From NCBI GenBank assembly GCA_003490145.1, contig QULQ01000007.1, positions 62,001 to 126,000 of the forward strand: a stretch of 64,000 bases of DNA. Direction: 5' to 3'. The notes under the pieces were generated by a model. That model worked only from the letters and a program-made list of their open reading frames with translations. It did not search any database and was not told the DNA's origin. Shown here in pieces: positions 26,367-35,279 of this stretch. Within the stretch, counting starts at the first letter, position 1. Every line of letters begins with the position of its first letter. The stretch comes from Lachnospiraceae bacterium OM04-12BH (GTDB lineage: Bacteria > Bacillota > Clostridia > Lachnospirales > Lachnospiraceae). Position numbers and translations under genes: made by a program.

Positions 26367-27248
26367 ATGATCTATCATTCCATAGAAGATATTAAAAATC
26401 TGGCAGAGGAAAAGCAGGTGCCCATGTGGCGTATCATCATGGAAAAGGACATGGAGGAGAGACAGGTTACGGAGGGGGAAACCTTTGAGGCCATGAGAGC
26501 CATGTACCTTGCCATGAAGCAGGCTGACCAGTCCTACAACGGAGCTCTTTCTTCTCCGAGCGGCCTTGCCGGAGGAGACGGGGAAAGGCTTCATGCATAC
26601 AACCAGACAGGGAACAGCCTGATGGGGGCTTATCCCTCCCTTGTCATGGAGAAGGCGGTAAAGATGGGAGAGTCCAATGCCTGTATGAAAAGGATCGTTG
26701 CGGCGCCTACAGCGGGCTCCTGTGGTGTCATACCGGCAGTCCTGCTTGCCTATGAGGAGGTGTTTGGGGAAAAAGAAGAGAAAATGGTGGAAGCGCTTTT
26801 CCTGAGCGCCGGCATTGGGGAAGTGATCGCGGAGAATGCAAGCATTGCCGGTGCAGCCGGAGGCTGTCAGGCAGAGATAGGGTCTGCCAGTGCCATGGCG
26901 GCAGCGGCAATTGTTTATCTGCAGGGTGGCAGTCATGAGGCAATGATACATGCCACAGCCCTGGCACTCAAAAATATGCTTGGTCTTGCCTGTGATCCGG
27001 TATGCGGACTGGTAGAGGTTCCGTGTATAAAAAGAAATGCGGCAGGGGCTGTGAATGCTGTAAGTGCAGCACAGATGGCACTGGCAGGAGTACGGAGTGC
27101 GATCCCGGCTGATGAGGTGATCGATACCATGCGCAGGATCGGTAATGAAATGCCGATGGATTTAAAGGAAACAGGAGAAGGAGGTCTTGCTGTTACGGAG
27201 ACCGGAAAAAGGCTGCGTACTCATTTTGAAGCAGAAAACAAAAATTAA
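26367..27248 (+). CDS. sdaAA: L-serine ammonia-lyase, iron-sulfur type, alpha subunit
   Basis: The 293-residue protein carries the cysteines that hold the catalytic [4Fe-4S] cluster: PTAGSCG (about residue 117), GGCQAEIGSASAM (about 172) and CDPVCGLVEVPC (about 210-221). It lies 30 bp after the beta subunit. The cluster is oxygen-sensitive, in keeping with an anaerobe. Confidence 0.95.
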   Translation: MIYHSIEDIKNLAEEKQVPMWRIIMEKDMEERQVTEGETFEAMRAMYLAMKQADQSYNGALSSPSGLAGGDGERLHAYNQTGNSLMGAYPSLVMEKAVKMGESNACMKRIVAAPTAGSCGVIPAVLLAYEEVFGEKEEKMVEALFLSAGIGEVIAENASIAGAAGGCQAEIGSASAMAAAAIVYLQGGSHEAMIHATALALKNMLGLACDPVCGLVEVPCIKRNAAGAVNAVSAAQMALAGVRSAIPADEVIDTMRRIGNEMPMDLKETGEGGLAVTETGKRLRTHFEAENKN

Positions 27249-27349
27249 CTACTTATAAATAAGTAGAAGGAGTAGAAATAATTAGTAACAATCTGCCTGA
27301 AAATGCATTATTAATGATAATTGACTTTGCATAGATGCGAGATTACAAT
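27249..27349 (+). promoter_or_regulatory. Inverted repeat after sdaAA and promoter for the next gene
   Basis: CTACTTAT-AA-ATAAGTAG (27249-27266) is a perfect 8+8 bp dyad with no uridine run, more like an operator than a terminator. Downstream, TTGACT (27321-27326), 17 bp and TACAAT (27344-27349) form a good promoter for the cytidylate-kinase-like gene. Confidence 0.6.
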
Positions 27350-27398
27350 AACTGTAAACTTGATGGAGAGCTGACTGGCTTGAAAAGGAGGAGCTGCA

Positions 27399-28025
27399 AT
27401 GAAACATTTTGTAATTGCAATCACAAGAACCTGTGGAAGCGGCGGTACGACTATTGCAAAAATGCTTGCAAATGATTATCAGATTGATATGTATGACAGA
27501 AAGCTGCTGCGACTTGCTTCAGAAGACAGCGGAATCAATGAAACACTATTTGCAGCAGCAGATGAAACAACGAAGAAGAAGCCATTGTTCAAGGCATTTA
27601 AAAAGGTTTTCAACGGAGAGCTGATCCCACCGGAAAGCAATGATTTTACCTCAAATGATAACCTGTTTGCTTATCAGGCCAAGGTATTAAAGGAACTGAC
27701 AAAAAGAGAATCCTATGTGGTAGTGGGAAGGGCAGCGGATTACGTGCTTAAGGATTATCCATATCTCGTGAGAGTTTTTATTCATGCACCCTATGAGAGC
27801 TGCGTACTTCATGAAATGGATTTCCAGAGCTGCACAAGAAAAGAGGCAGTCGATGAGATCGCCAGGATGGATGCTTACCGAAGTGCTTATTACAAATACC
27901 ATACCGGCAGGGAATGGCAGGATGTAAAGAACTATGATCTGTCGCTGGATACCGGGATATACAGATATGAACAGTGTACTGAGATTATTAAGAAATTCGT
28001 GGATTTTAAGCTGGGTATTTCATAG
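27399..28025 (+). CDS. Cytidylate kinase-like (AAA_26) P-loop protein
   Basis: The 208-residue protein begins FVIAITRTCGSGGTTIAKMLA, a P-loop of the cytidylate kinase-like type (GSGGTTIA), followed by YDRKLL and VGRAADYVL as in that family, and a helical C-terminus. Many Firmicutes carry such paralogs beside true cmk; their substrate is mostly unknown. GGAGGAG precedes the start. Confidence 0.8.
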   Translation: MKHFVIAITRTCGSGGTTIAKMLANDYQIDMYDRKLLRLASEDSGINETLFAAADETTKKKPLFKAFKKVFNGELIPPESNDFTSNDNLFAYQAKVLKELTKRESYVVVGRAADYVLKDYPYLVRVFIHAPYESCVLHEMDFQSCTRKEAVDEIARMDAYRSAYYKYHTGREWQDVKNYDLSLDTGIYRYEQCTEIIKKFVDFKLGIS

Positions 28026-28099
28026 GACAGGTACAAAATAACATAATGAAAACAATACTTCGCAGGTGAAGACAACCGGCGGAGTTTTTTGTTTTACAG

Positions 28100-28121
28100 G
28101 GTATCGTTACGGATACCTTTT
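28100..28121 (+). terminator. Weak terminator-like hairpin
   Basis: GGTATC-GTTACG-GATACC is followed by only four T residues. It lies between the kinase-like gene and livJ. It may terminate the former or overlap the promoter of the latter. Confidence 0.45.
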
Positions 28122-28133
28122 CTATGAACAAGT

Positions 28134-28153
28134 ATTGTATACATGTATGCAAT
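28134..28153. promoter_or_regulatory. Dyad operator candidate upstream of the amino acid transporter
   Basis: ATTGTATACA and TGTATGCAAT are inverted copies matching at 9 of 10 positions, centred 27 bp before livJ. The TTGTATACA core resembles binding sites of FCD-type GntR proteins. Which regulator binds is unknown; the GntR protein at 773-1456 is one candidate. Confidence 0.5.
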
Positions 28154-28175
28154 AATGCAGAAGGAGGATGAGATT

Positions 28176-29384
28176 ATGAAAAGAAAAGTGATTCAGAAGC
28201 TGGTGGCACTTGTCAGTGCCGGAACAATGACAGCAGCACTGCTTGCAGGATGTGGAAGCACCGGCGGGGCAGCAGAAAGTGCCGGCAGCAGTGATACTGC
28301 CGCAGAAGCAGGCACAGCAGCAGATGGGGACAGCATTCCGGTCGGGGTGATCTCACCCAATACCGGTAATCTTGCAACCTATGGAGAATCCGTTCTGAAT
28401 GGTATTAATCTGGCAGTAGAGGAGATCAATGCAGCAGGTGGTGTGCTTGGTAAGAATATTTCCATTATATCCTATGATGATAAGGCAGATTCCACAGAGG
28501 GTGCAAATGCCTTTAACAGACTGGTAGGTGATGGTGCCTGTGCCATTATCGGTTCTGTAACAAGTGGTGTTACCGCTTCTCTGGCACCTCTTGCAGATGA
28601 GAGCCAGATCGTACTTCTGACACCTACCTCAACAGCAGATACCATTACCGAATCAGATAATTACGTATTCCGTGCCTGCTTTAAGGATTCCTACCAGGGC
28701 AAGATGGCAGCCAAGTTTGCGGCAGAAAAGCTGGGAGTAAAGAAGGTGGCTGTCCTGTATGCTTCCGGAGATGCTTATTCGGCAGGTGTAAGAGAGTCCT
28801 TTGATGCAGCCTGCAGCGAGCTTGGACTGGAGATCGTGGCAGAAGAAAGCTCATCCTCAACAGATGATACCGAATTCTCTTCCCAGCTGACCAATATTGC
28901 AGCAAGCGGAGCAGAGTTCCTGTTTGCACCCTACTACTATAATGCGGCAGGTCCTTATATCATTCCCCAGGCAAGAGCAGCAGGCTTTGAGGGTGTGATC
29001 ATGGGTGCTGATGGTTATGATGGTACGACAGAATCCATGCTGGATGACAAGACTCTTTACAATAATTGCTACTATACCAACCACTATTCACCGGATGATA
29101 CCTCTGATGTAGTACAGACCTTTGTTACTGCTTACAATGATAAATATGGTGCAAAGCCAAATGCGCTGGCAGCACTTGCGTATGATTCCGCCTATATGAT
29201 CAAGGATGCAATTGAAAAGGCAGGCAGCACAGACAGAGCAGCGATCCGTGATGCCATGTCAGGCATGAGCTTTGAGGGCGTTACCGGTAAGTTCATTCTG
29301 GATGAAACAGGTACACCTGAGAAGTCAGTTGCAGTTATTGAATTTAAGGATGGAGAAGCTGTCTGGAACTGCACACTGGATTAA
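28176..29384 (+). CDS. livJ: Branched-chain amino acid ABC transporter, substrate-binding lipoprotein
   Basis: ATG 28176 follows AAGGAGG; upstream in-frame ATGs lack a site. The 402-residue precursor has a lipobox LLAGC (Cys26), a Ser/Ala-rich linker and a Leu/Ile/Val-type binding domain (IPVGVISPNTGNLATYGESVLNG ... IVLLTPTSTADTITESDNYVFR). It captures branched-chain or related amino acids for LivHMGF. A GC-rich hairpin after the gene may keep its transcript more abundant than those of the membrane subunits. Confidence 0.93.
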   Translation: MKRKVIQKLVALVSAGTMTAALLAGCGSTGGAAESAGSSDTAAEAGTAADGDSIPVGVISPNTGNLATYGESVLNGINLAVEEINAAGGVLGKNISIISYDDKADSTEGANAFNRLVGDGACAIIGSVTSGVTASLAPLADESQIVLLTPTSTADTITESDNYVFRACFKDSYQGKMAAKFAAEKLGVKKVAVLYASGDAYSAGVRESFDAACSELGLEIVAEESSSSTDDTEFSSQLTNIAASGAEFLFAPYYYNAAGPYIIPQARAAGFEGVIMGADGYDGTTESMLDDKTLYNNCYYTNHYSPDDTSDVVQTFVTAYNDKYGAKPNALAALAYDSAYMIKDAIEKAGSTDRAAIRDAMSGMSFEGVTGKFILDETGTPEKSVAVIEFKDGEAVWNCTLD

Positions 29385-29412
29385 CAGCTGTCAGGCAGTA
29401 AGAAACCAGAAA

Positions 29413-29438
29413 GGCACCGCCGCCCCGGCGGTGGTGCC
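29413..29438 (+). promoter_or_regulatory. Intercistronic GC-rich hairpin between livJ and livH
   Basis: GGCACCGCCGCC and GGCGGTGGTGCC pair (one wobble) around CC, with no T run after it. Such stems after binding-protein genes stabilise the upstream mRNA or partly attenuate downstream genes. Confidence 0.75.
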
Positions 29439-29458
29439 GGTTATAAAGGAGAACGACT

Positions 29459-30385
29459 ATGGGAACACAGATAAGCATATTCATACAACAGATCATAAAC
29501 GGATTGAAAATCGGCAGTGTGTATGCGTTAGTAGCACTTGGGTATACCATGGTTTACGGTATCATCAAGCTGATTAACTTTGCACATGGAGATTTCATCA
29601 TGGTTGGAAGCTATGTGCTGCTTTACACGATTCCAATCATGGTAGCAGGCGGACTTCCTGCATGGGCGGCTGTAATTCTTGCTATTATTGCCTGCTCGGC
29701 AGTTGGTATTACCGTAGAAAAGGTTGCATACAAGCCAGTAAGGGAAAAGGGAACAAAGATGAGCGCACTGATCACCGCAATTGCCATGAGTCTTTTTCTG
29801 GAGAATCTGGCACAGACGTTGTTTGGCGCTTCACCAAAGTCAATTTCAACGATCTTTAATTTCCCTAATCTGGAGATCGGAGGTACCAAGCTGAATGGAA
29901 ATACGCTGCTTACGATCGCAATTGGCGTTGTAATGATGATTGCTTTGCAGCTGTTCGTAAAGAAAACCAAAATGGGAAAGGCAATGCGTGCAGTATCTGA
30001 GGATGGAGAAGCAGCGATCCTTATGGGGATCAACAAGAACCGGACCATCAGCATCACCTTTGCCATCGGATCTGCACTGGCAGCAGTCGCTTCTCTTATG
30101 TATTGTGCCTCCTATCCGCAGGCAACTCCCACACTGGGTTCCATGCTTGGTCTGAAGGCCTTTATTGCAGCTGTTCTTGGCGGGATCGGGATCATACCGG
30201 GTGCCATGCTCGGCGGTATCATCATAGGACTGGTAGAAAGCCTGACAAAGGCATATATAGGAACACTTACAGGCGGTGTGATCACCTCTGCATTTTCAGA
30301 TGCGATCGTATTTGGCATACTGATCATCGTCCTGATCGTAAAGCCGGCAGGTATTCTTGGTAAAAATATTGGAGAGAAAGTGTAG
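29459..30385 (+). CDS. livH: Branched-chain amino acid ABC transporter permease
   Basis: The 308-residue protein has about eight hydrophobic helices and the LivH-type opening QQIINGLKIGSVYALVALGYTMVYGIIKLINFAHGDF (residues 10-46) and coupling region AMRAVSEDGEAAILMGIN. AAGGAG precedes the start. It pairs with LivM in the membrane. Confidence 0.95.
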   Translation: MGTQISIFIQQIINGLKIGSVYALVALGYTMVYGIIKLINFAHGDFIMVGSYVLLYTIPIMVAGGLPAWAAVILAIIACSAVGITVEKVAYKPVREKGTKMSALITAIAMSLFLENLAQTLFGASPKSISTIFNFPNLEIGGTKLNGNTLLTIAIGVVMMIALQLFVKKTKMGKAMRAVSEDGEAAILMGINKNRTISITFAIGSALAAVASLMYCASYPQATPTLGSMLGLKAFIAAVLGGIGIIPGAMLGGIIIGLVESLTKAYIGTLTGGVITSAFSDAIVFGILIIVLIVKPAGILGKNIGEKV

Positions 30386-31435
30386 GTGGTGACTGTGAGG
30401 ATACCAAAAGAAAAAGGAAAAGCAATGATAGTAAACCTGGCGGGAGTACTGTTACTCTTTCTGCTCCTTGTCATTCTGAGAGAGACAGGTGCCCTTTCCA
30501 ACTATATCAGCGGTGTGCTGATGGTATGTGGCATTGCCATTATTATGGCAAGCTCCTTAAATATCACAGTAGGCTATCTGGGACAGGTAGCACTTGGCGG
30601 TTGTGGTTTCATGTCAATTGGTGCATATACAGCGGCACTGATCACAAAGGCAATGGAAGCATCCGGAATTCTTGTGGGAGCAGGAGCACCCGATACGCTG
30701 CGGTTCCTGATCGGAACACTGGCAGGTGGTGTACTGGCAGCCGTATTCGGTGTTCTGGTAGGAATTCCTGCCCTGCGGCTCCGTGGAGATTATCTGGCGA
30801 TCATCACACTTGGCTTTGGTGAGATCATCCGGGTTATCATCCAGAATCTGAAATTTGCGGGCGGCAAGGGCTTTTCAGAGGGGCAGGCAGGCCAGGCATT
30901 GGTGGGGATCAACAGACTGGCTGATATTTATGTAGTGTTCTGGATGGTAGTGATTTCGGTAGCACTTCTTTACACCTTCATCCGTTCCAAATATGGAAGA
31001 GCTATCATCGCGATCAGGGATGATGATATTGCTGCCGGAGCCTCCGGACTGAATACCACCTTCTACAAGGTACTTGCATTTACGGTATCAGCATTTTTTG
31101 CAGGAATTGCAGGCGGTATTTTTGCACACTATATCGGATCCTTAAATGCAGCTACCTTTGGCTGGCTGAAATCAACCGAGTACGTGATCATGGTAGTATT
31201 TGGCGGCATGGGCTCCCTTACCGGTTCCATTCTGGCAGCTATTGTACTTTCTGCACTGCCGGAGCTTCTTCGAAGCTTTTCCGAGTACAGAATGCTCGCA
31301 TATTCCGTGGCTCTTGTACTTGTTATGATCTTTAAGCCTACAGGGCTTCTCGGGACCTATGAATTTTCTCTGTACCGGCTTTTAAACCGGATCTTTCATG
31401 GGAAAAAGGCGGAGAAAAAACAGGAGGTGAAATAA
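30386..31435 (+). CDS. livM: Branched-chain amino acid ABC transporter permease
   Basis: LivM-type permease of up to 349 residues, with conserved LNITVGYLGQVALG and LRGDYLAIITLGFGEI. The start is unsettled: GTG 30386 abuts the livH stop, GTG 30395 has AGGTGG before it, and ATG 30425 has AAAGGA. The last removes 13 charged residues and begins MIVNLAGVLLLFLLL, directly in the first membrane helix. The livG start follows 1 bp after its stop. Confidence 0.93.
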   Translation: MVTVRIPKEKGKAMIVNLAGVLLLFLLLVILRETGALSNYISGVLMVCGIAIIMASSLNITVGYLGQVALGGCGFMSIGAYTAALITKAMEASGILVGAGAPDTLRFLIGTLAGGVLAAVFGVLVGIPALRLRGDYLAIITLGFGEIIRVIIQNLKFAGGKGFSEGQAGQALVGINRLADIYVVFWMVVISVALLYTFIRSKYGRAIIAIRDDDIAAGASGLNTTFYKVLAFTVSAFFAGIAGGIFAHYIGSLNAATFGWLKSTEYVIMVVFGGMGSLTGSILAAIVLSALPELLRSFSEYRMLAYSVALVLVMIFKPTGLLGTYEFSLYRLLNRIFHGKKAEKKQEVK

Positions 31436-31436
31436 T

Positions 31437-32222
31437 ATGGCAGAGGTTATTTTACAGGCAAAGCATCTTGGCATATCCTTTGGCGGCCTGAAGGCCGTTG
31501 ATGATTTTAATATTGAAATAAAAGCCGGTGAGCTGATGGGACTGATCGGACCAAATGGTGCCGGCAAGACAACCGTCTTTAATCTTCTGACTGGTGTGTA
31601 TACACCGACGGAGGGTGCATTTTTCCTCTGTGGAGAAAAAATGAATGGAAAGAAAACCTATCAGGTCGTCCAGGCAGGAATTGCCAGAACCTTCCAGAAT
31701 ATCCGTCTTTTTAAATCAATGACGGTAATTGAAAATGTTATGGTAGCCTATGGCATGAGTATTAAGTACAAAATGCCGGGTGCTCTTTTCAGGAGCAGCA
31801 CCTACTGGCGTGAGGAGGCTGAATACCGGGAAAAGGCCATGGAGCTTCTGAAAATCTTCGGTCTGGAGGATAAGGCAGATTTTGTAGCAGATAATCTTCC
31901 CTATGGCCAGCAGAGAAAGCTGGAGATCGCGAGGGCACTGGCAACCGGGATGAAGCTGCTTCTTCTGGACGAGCCGGCAGCAGGTATGAATCCTACGGAA
32001 ACCGCTGATCTGCTCCGCTGCATCAATGTGATCAGGGAGCAGTTCGGGATTGCGATTCTTCTGATCGAGCATGATATGAGTCTTGTCATGAAGATCTGTG
32101 AAAGGATTGTTGTTATTGATTATGGCGTAACCATTGCCACAGGACTTCCTGAAGAGATCGCATCCAACCAGCGGGTTATTACTGCTTATCTTGGAGCAGA
32201 TGAAGAAGAGGAGGGTGCATAA
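31437..32222 (+). CDS. livG: Branched-chain amino acid ABC transporter ATP-binding protein
   Basis: The 261-residue ATPase has Walker A (LIGPNGAGKTTVFNLL), signature-like NLPYGQQRKLEIARALA and Walker B (LLLLDEPAAGMNP), the LivG pattern. GGAGGTG precedes the start. The livF start lies 1 bp after its stop. Confidence 0.95.
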   Translation: MAEVILQAKHLGISFGGLKAVDDFNIEIKAGELMGLIGPNGAGKTTVFNLLTGVYTPTEGAFFLCGEKMNGKKTYQVVQAGIARTFQNIRLFKSMTVIENVMVAYGMSIKYKMPGALFRSSTYWREEAEYREKAMELLKIFGLEDKADFVADNLPYGQQRKLEIARALATGMKLLLLDEPAAGMNPTETADLLRCINVIREQFGIAILLIEHDMSLVMKICERIVVIDYGVTIATGLPEEIASNQRVITAYLGADEEEEGA

Positions 32223-32223
32223 T

Positions 32224-32928
32224 ATGCTCAGAATAGAAAATGTAAATGTTTCCTATGGCTCTATTCATGCGCTTCATGATATCAGCCTTACGGTGAATGA
32301 TGGTGAGGTGGTATCCCTGATCGGTGCCAATGGTGCCGGAAAAACCACAACCTTGCATACGATAACAGGACTGAAGGGTGCAACAGATGGAGTCATCGAG
32401 TATGATGGAAAGGATCTGCGCAGGATGGATCCCAGCCATATCATCCGGATCGGAATGGCACATGTGCCTGAGGGAAGGCACGTCTTTACCCAGATGAGTG
32501 TACAGGAAAATCTGGAGATGGGCTCCTATATCATGAATGATAAGAGCCAGATCAAGAAGAATATGGATATGGTCTACGAGTATTTTCCAAGGCTTCTTGA
32601 GAGAAAAAAGCAGCTGGCAGGAACCCTGTCAGGAGGAGAGCAGCAGATGCTGGCAACAGGAAGAGCCCTGATGAGCAATCCCAGAATTGTGCTGATGGAT
32701 GAGCCGTCTATGGGACTTTCACCACTCCTTGTAAAGGAGATCTTTCATATTATAAAGACGCTTCATCAGAATGGGATCACCGTCCTTTTGGTGGAGCAGA
32801 ATGCAAAGATGGCACTGGCTGTATCAGACAGGGCGTATGTCCTTGAAACTGGAAGGATCAGCATGAGTGGTAAGGCGTCAGAGCTGCTTGCAAATGATAA
32901 TATCAAGAAAGCATATCTTGGCGCATAG
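32224..32928 (+). CDS. livF: Branched-chain amino acid ABC transporter ATP-binding protein
   Basis: ATG 32224 follows GAGGAGGG; the in-frame ATG at 32134 lies inside livG and would add unrelated residues. The 234-residue ATPase has Walker A (LIGANGAGKTTTLHTI), signature (LSGGEQQMLATGRAL) and Walker B (IVLMDEPSMGLSP), the LivF pattern. It is the second nucleotide-binding subunit of the transporter. Confidence 0.95.
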   Translation: MLRIENVNVSYGSIHALHDISLTVNDGEVVSLIGANGAGKTTTLHTITGLKGATDGVIEYDGKDLRRMDPSHIIRIGMAHVPEGRHVFTQMSVQENLEMGSYIMNDKSQIKKNMDMVYEYFPRLLERKKQLAGTLSGGEQQMLATGRALMSNPRIVLMDEPSMGLSPLLVKEIFHIIKTLHQNGITVLLVEQNAKMALAVSDRAYVLETGRISMSGKASELLANDNIKKAYLGA

Positions 32929-32949
32929 AAAGGAACAGGAGGCAGTTTT

Positions 32950-34137
32950 ATGATTTCAGCAAAATTCAGAAGTATGTTAAAAGGAGAATCTGTGATCAGG
33001 AAGATGAACAGCCAGGGAAATGCGATCGCAGAGAAGATCGGTGCAGAAAATGTATTTGATTTTTCTATTGGAAATCCCAGTGTGCCTGCACCGGAAAACC
33101 TGAATGCAGTTTTTGAAGAGCTGCTGACTGGTATGGATTCAGTGTTGCTGCATGGCTATAGCGAAAGTCATGGTATCCTGGAGGTCAGAAAGCAGATCGC
33201 TGCGTCATTGCAGAAAAGATTTGGGATACCCTTCAGCTACAGAGATATCTTCATGACAAGCGGCGCCTGTGCGGCCATGGCACATGCTGTACGTGCAGTT
33301 GCCAGTCCCGGGGAAGAGATCATTACCTTTGCACCATATTTTCCTGAGTATAAGCCCTATATTGAAGGAGCGGGTGTGACGCTGAAGATCATACCTGCGG
33401 ATACAGAAAGCTTTCAGATTAATTTTGATCTGTTAGAGCAGGAGATATCAGAAAAAACAGCTGCAGTTCTTATCAACACACCAAATAACCCGTCTGGAGT
33501 TGTGTATTCAACAGAAACGGTCAAAAGGCTGGCAGCACTGTTGACGCAGAAATCAGAGGAGCTTGGACATACCATTTATCTGATCTCAGATGAGCCATAC
33601 CGTGAGATCGTTTTTGCGGGAGTGGACAATCCCTTTGTCTCCGACTATTATGCAGATACGATCATCTGTTATTCGTTCAGTAAATCGTTATCCCTGCCGG
33701 GGGAAAGAATCGGATATGTGGCAGTGAACCCGGCCTGCAGCATGGCTGAGCTGATCATTGATATGTGTGCGCAGATTTCCAGGTGCATAGGACATAACTG
33801 CCCATCCTCTCTTATCCAGTATGTGGCAGGAAAAATGTGCGGAGAAACTTCTGACTTGACGGTTTATGAAACAAATGCCAGAATGTTGTATAAAGAGCTG
33901 ACGGCTATGGGCTATACCTGTCAGGAGCCGGGAGGAACCTTTTATATGTTCCCCAAGGCACTTGAGGAGGATGCAATGGCATTCTGCCAGAAGGCACTGG
34001 AATACAATCTGGTACTGGTTCCCGGTGACAGCTTCGGATGTCCTGGATATTTCCGGATATCCTATTGTGTGCAGACAGAGAAAGCAGAAAGGTCAGTGGA
34101 GGCATTTAAAAAGCTGGCAAAGGCCTATGGTCTGTAA
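32950..34137 (+). CDS. Class I/II pyridoxal-phosphate aminotransferase
   Basis: The 395-residue protein has fold type I aminotransferase landmarks: SGACAAMAHAVRAV, the cofactor-binding NTPNNPSGVVYS, ISDEPYREIVFAG, and the Schiff-base lysine in CYSFSKSLSLPGERIGY. It transfers the amino group of an amino acid to a keto acid. It follows livF by 21 bp with GGAACAGGAGG before it, so it is probably expressed with the amino acid transporter and acts on the imported amino acid. Exact substrate is unknown. Confidence 0.9.
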   Translation: MISAKFRSMLKGESVIRKMNSQGNAIAEKIGAENVFDFSIGNPSVPAPENLNAVFEELLTGMDSVLLHGYSESHGILEVRKQIAASLQKRFGIPFSYRDIFMTSGACAAMAHAVRAVASPGEEIITFAPYFPEYKPYIEGAGVTLKIIPADTESFQINFDLLEQEISEKTAAVLINTPNNPSGVVYSTETVKRLAALLTQKSEELGHTIYLISDEPYREIVFAGVDNPFVSDYYADTIICYSFSKSLSLPGERIGYVAVNPACSMAELIIDMCAQISRCIGHNCPSSLIQYVAGKMCGETSDLTVYETNARMLYKELTAMGYTCQEPGGTFYMFPKALEEDAMAFCQKALEYNLVLVPGDSFGCPGYFRISYCVQTEKAERSVEAFKKLAKAYGL

Positions 34138-34173
34138 TGAATATGACCTGATATCGGGAGGACAAGAAAGAAA

Positions 34174-35166
34174 ATGAAGATACTGATTATTGGTGCAGAG
34201 GACCGGTACGCAAGACATATGCCGGAGGATATCCCTGTCACCAGGACGATAGAAAAGATATTCCTGCCAAGAGGAGCTTCTGATGAGGAGATCATTGCTG
34301 CCGGAAGAGATTGTGAGTTTCTTGCAGCAGACCCTATGACAAAGGTCAGCAGAGCTGCCATAGAGGGACTGCCACATTTAAAAATGATCCATTCAGAAGG
34401 AGTCGGATTTAACGGCTTTGACGTGGAAGCAGCCAGAGAGGCCGGGATATATGTGTGCAACTGCAAGGGCGCCAATGCCGGGGCAGTTGCGGAACAGACA
34501 ATTCTGCTGATCCTGGGCTTCCTGCGGCAGATAACAGAGGGAGACCGGAGAGAACGGATCGGGGAACAGATGCAGATGAAGGAAGCCATGATGGTAAAAG
34601 GGCTGAAGGAGGTATCTGACTGTAAGATAGGTCTGATCGGCTTTGGGGATATCGCCAAAGCAACAGCAGAGAGACTCCGTGGCTTTGGCTGTGAGCTGTA
34701 TTATTCCTCTCTTCACAGAAAGGATCCCGAAACGGAAAAGGCATTTCATGTGACGTATCTGACGCAGGAGGAGCTGCTTTCTGTCTGTGATGTGGTCAGC
34801 CTTCACTGCGCAGTAACTGATGATACAAGGAATATGGTAAATGCAGAGTTCCTCACCAGGATGAAGAGAGAGGCGTTTCTTGTGAATACAGCCAGGGGAG
34901 ATCTGGTTGATAATGAAGCACTGGTGCAGGCGATTGTGGAAGAAAGGATAGCCGGAGCCGCACTGGATACGGTGTTCCCGGAACCGACAACAATAGAAAA
35001 TCCGCTGCTGCATCTGCCGGAGGGATTTGAAAACAGGATCCTGTTTTCACCGCATGTCGGCGGAGCCACAGCAAGCTCCATGAAGCGGTCCCACAGAATA
35101 CTCTGGAAGGCAGTACAGGACATGACAGAGGGCAGAAGACCGGAAAATATCGTGAACCAGTTATAA
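34174..35166 (+). CDS. D-isomer-specific 2-hydroxyacid dehydrogenase
   Basis: The 330-residue protein has a nucleotide-binding fold (IGLIGFGDIAKATAERL, GxGxxA type) and the catalytic set of the family: Arg in VNTARGDLVDNEAL, Glu in LDTVFPEP and His in FSPHVGGATASS. It reduces a 2-keto acid to a D-2-hydroxy acid with NADH or NADPH. Placed after the aminotransferase, it could dispose of keto acids from imported amino acids and recycle NADH, as in the reductive Stickland branch. Confidence 0.9.
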   Translation: MKILIIGAEDRYARHMPEDIPVTRTIEKIFLPRGASDEEIIAAGRDCEFLAADPMTKVSRAAIEGLPHLKMIHSEGVGFNGFDVEAAREAGIYVCNCKGANAGAVAEQTILLILGFLRQITEGDRRERIGEQMQMKEAMMVKGLKEVSDCKIGLIGFGDIAKATAERLRGFGCELYYSSLHRKDPETEKAFHVTYLTQEELLSVCDVVSLHCAVTDDTRNMVNAEFLTRMKREAFLVNTARGDLVDNEALVQAIVEERIAGAALDTVFPEPTTIENPLLHLPEGFENRILFSPHVGGATASSMKRSHRILWKAVQDMTEGRRPENIVNQL

Positions 35167-35189
35167 AAAAGTCCGTGAGGGCTTTTTTT
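35165..35189 (+). terminator. Rho-independent terminator after the dehydrogenase gene
   Basis: AAAAAAGTCC and GGGCTTTTTT pair around GTGA with a wobble pair, ending in seven T residues. Confidence 0.75.
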
Positions 35190-35224
35190 ATTGCATTTTT
35201 TTATTGCAATTCTGAAGGAAATAG

Positions 35225-35261
35225 GATAAGCTTATCATAAAATCGGAACTAGTACTGAAGT
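35225..35261. promoter_or_regulatory. Two palindromes upstream of the GGDEF gene
   Basis: GATAAGCTTATC (35225-35236) is a perfect 12 bp palindrome and GTACT-GA-AGTAC (35250-35261) a 5+5 dyad, within 20-55 bp of the start codon. They could be regulator sites. No convincing -10/-35 pair is seen. Confidence 0.35.
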
Positions 35262-35279
35262 ACCAGAAAGGAGAAGCTT

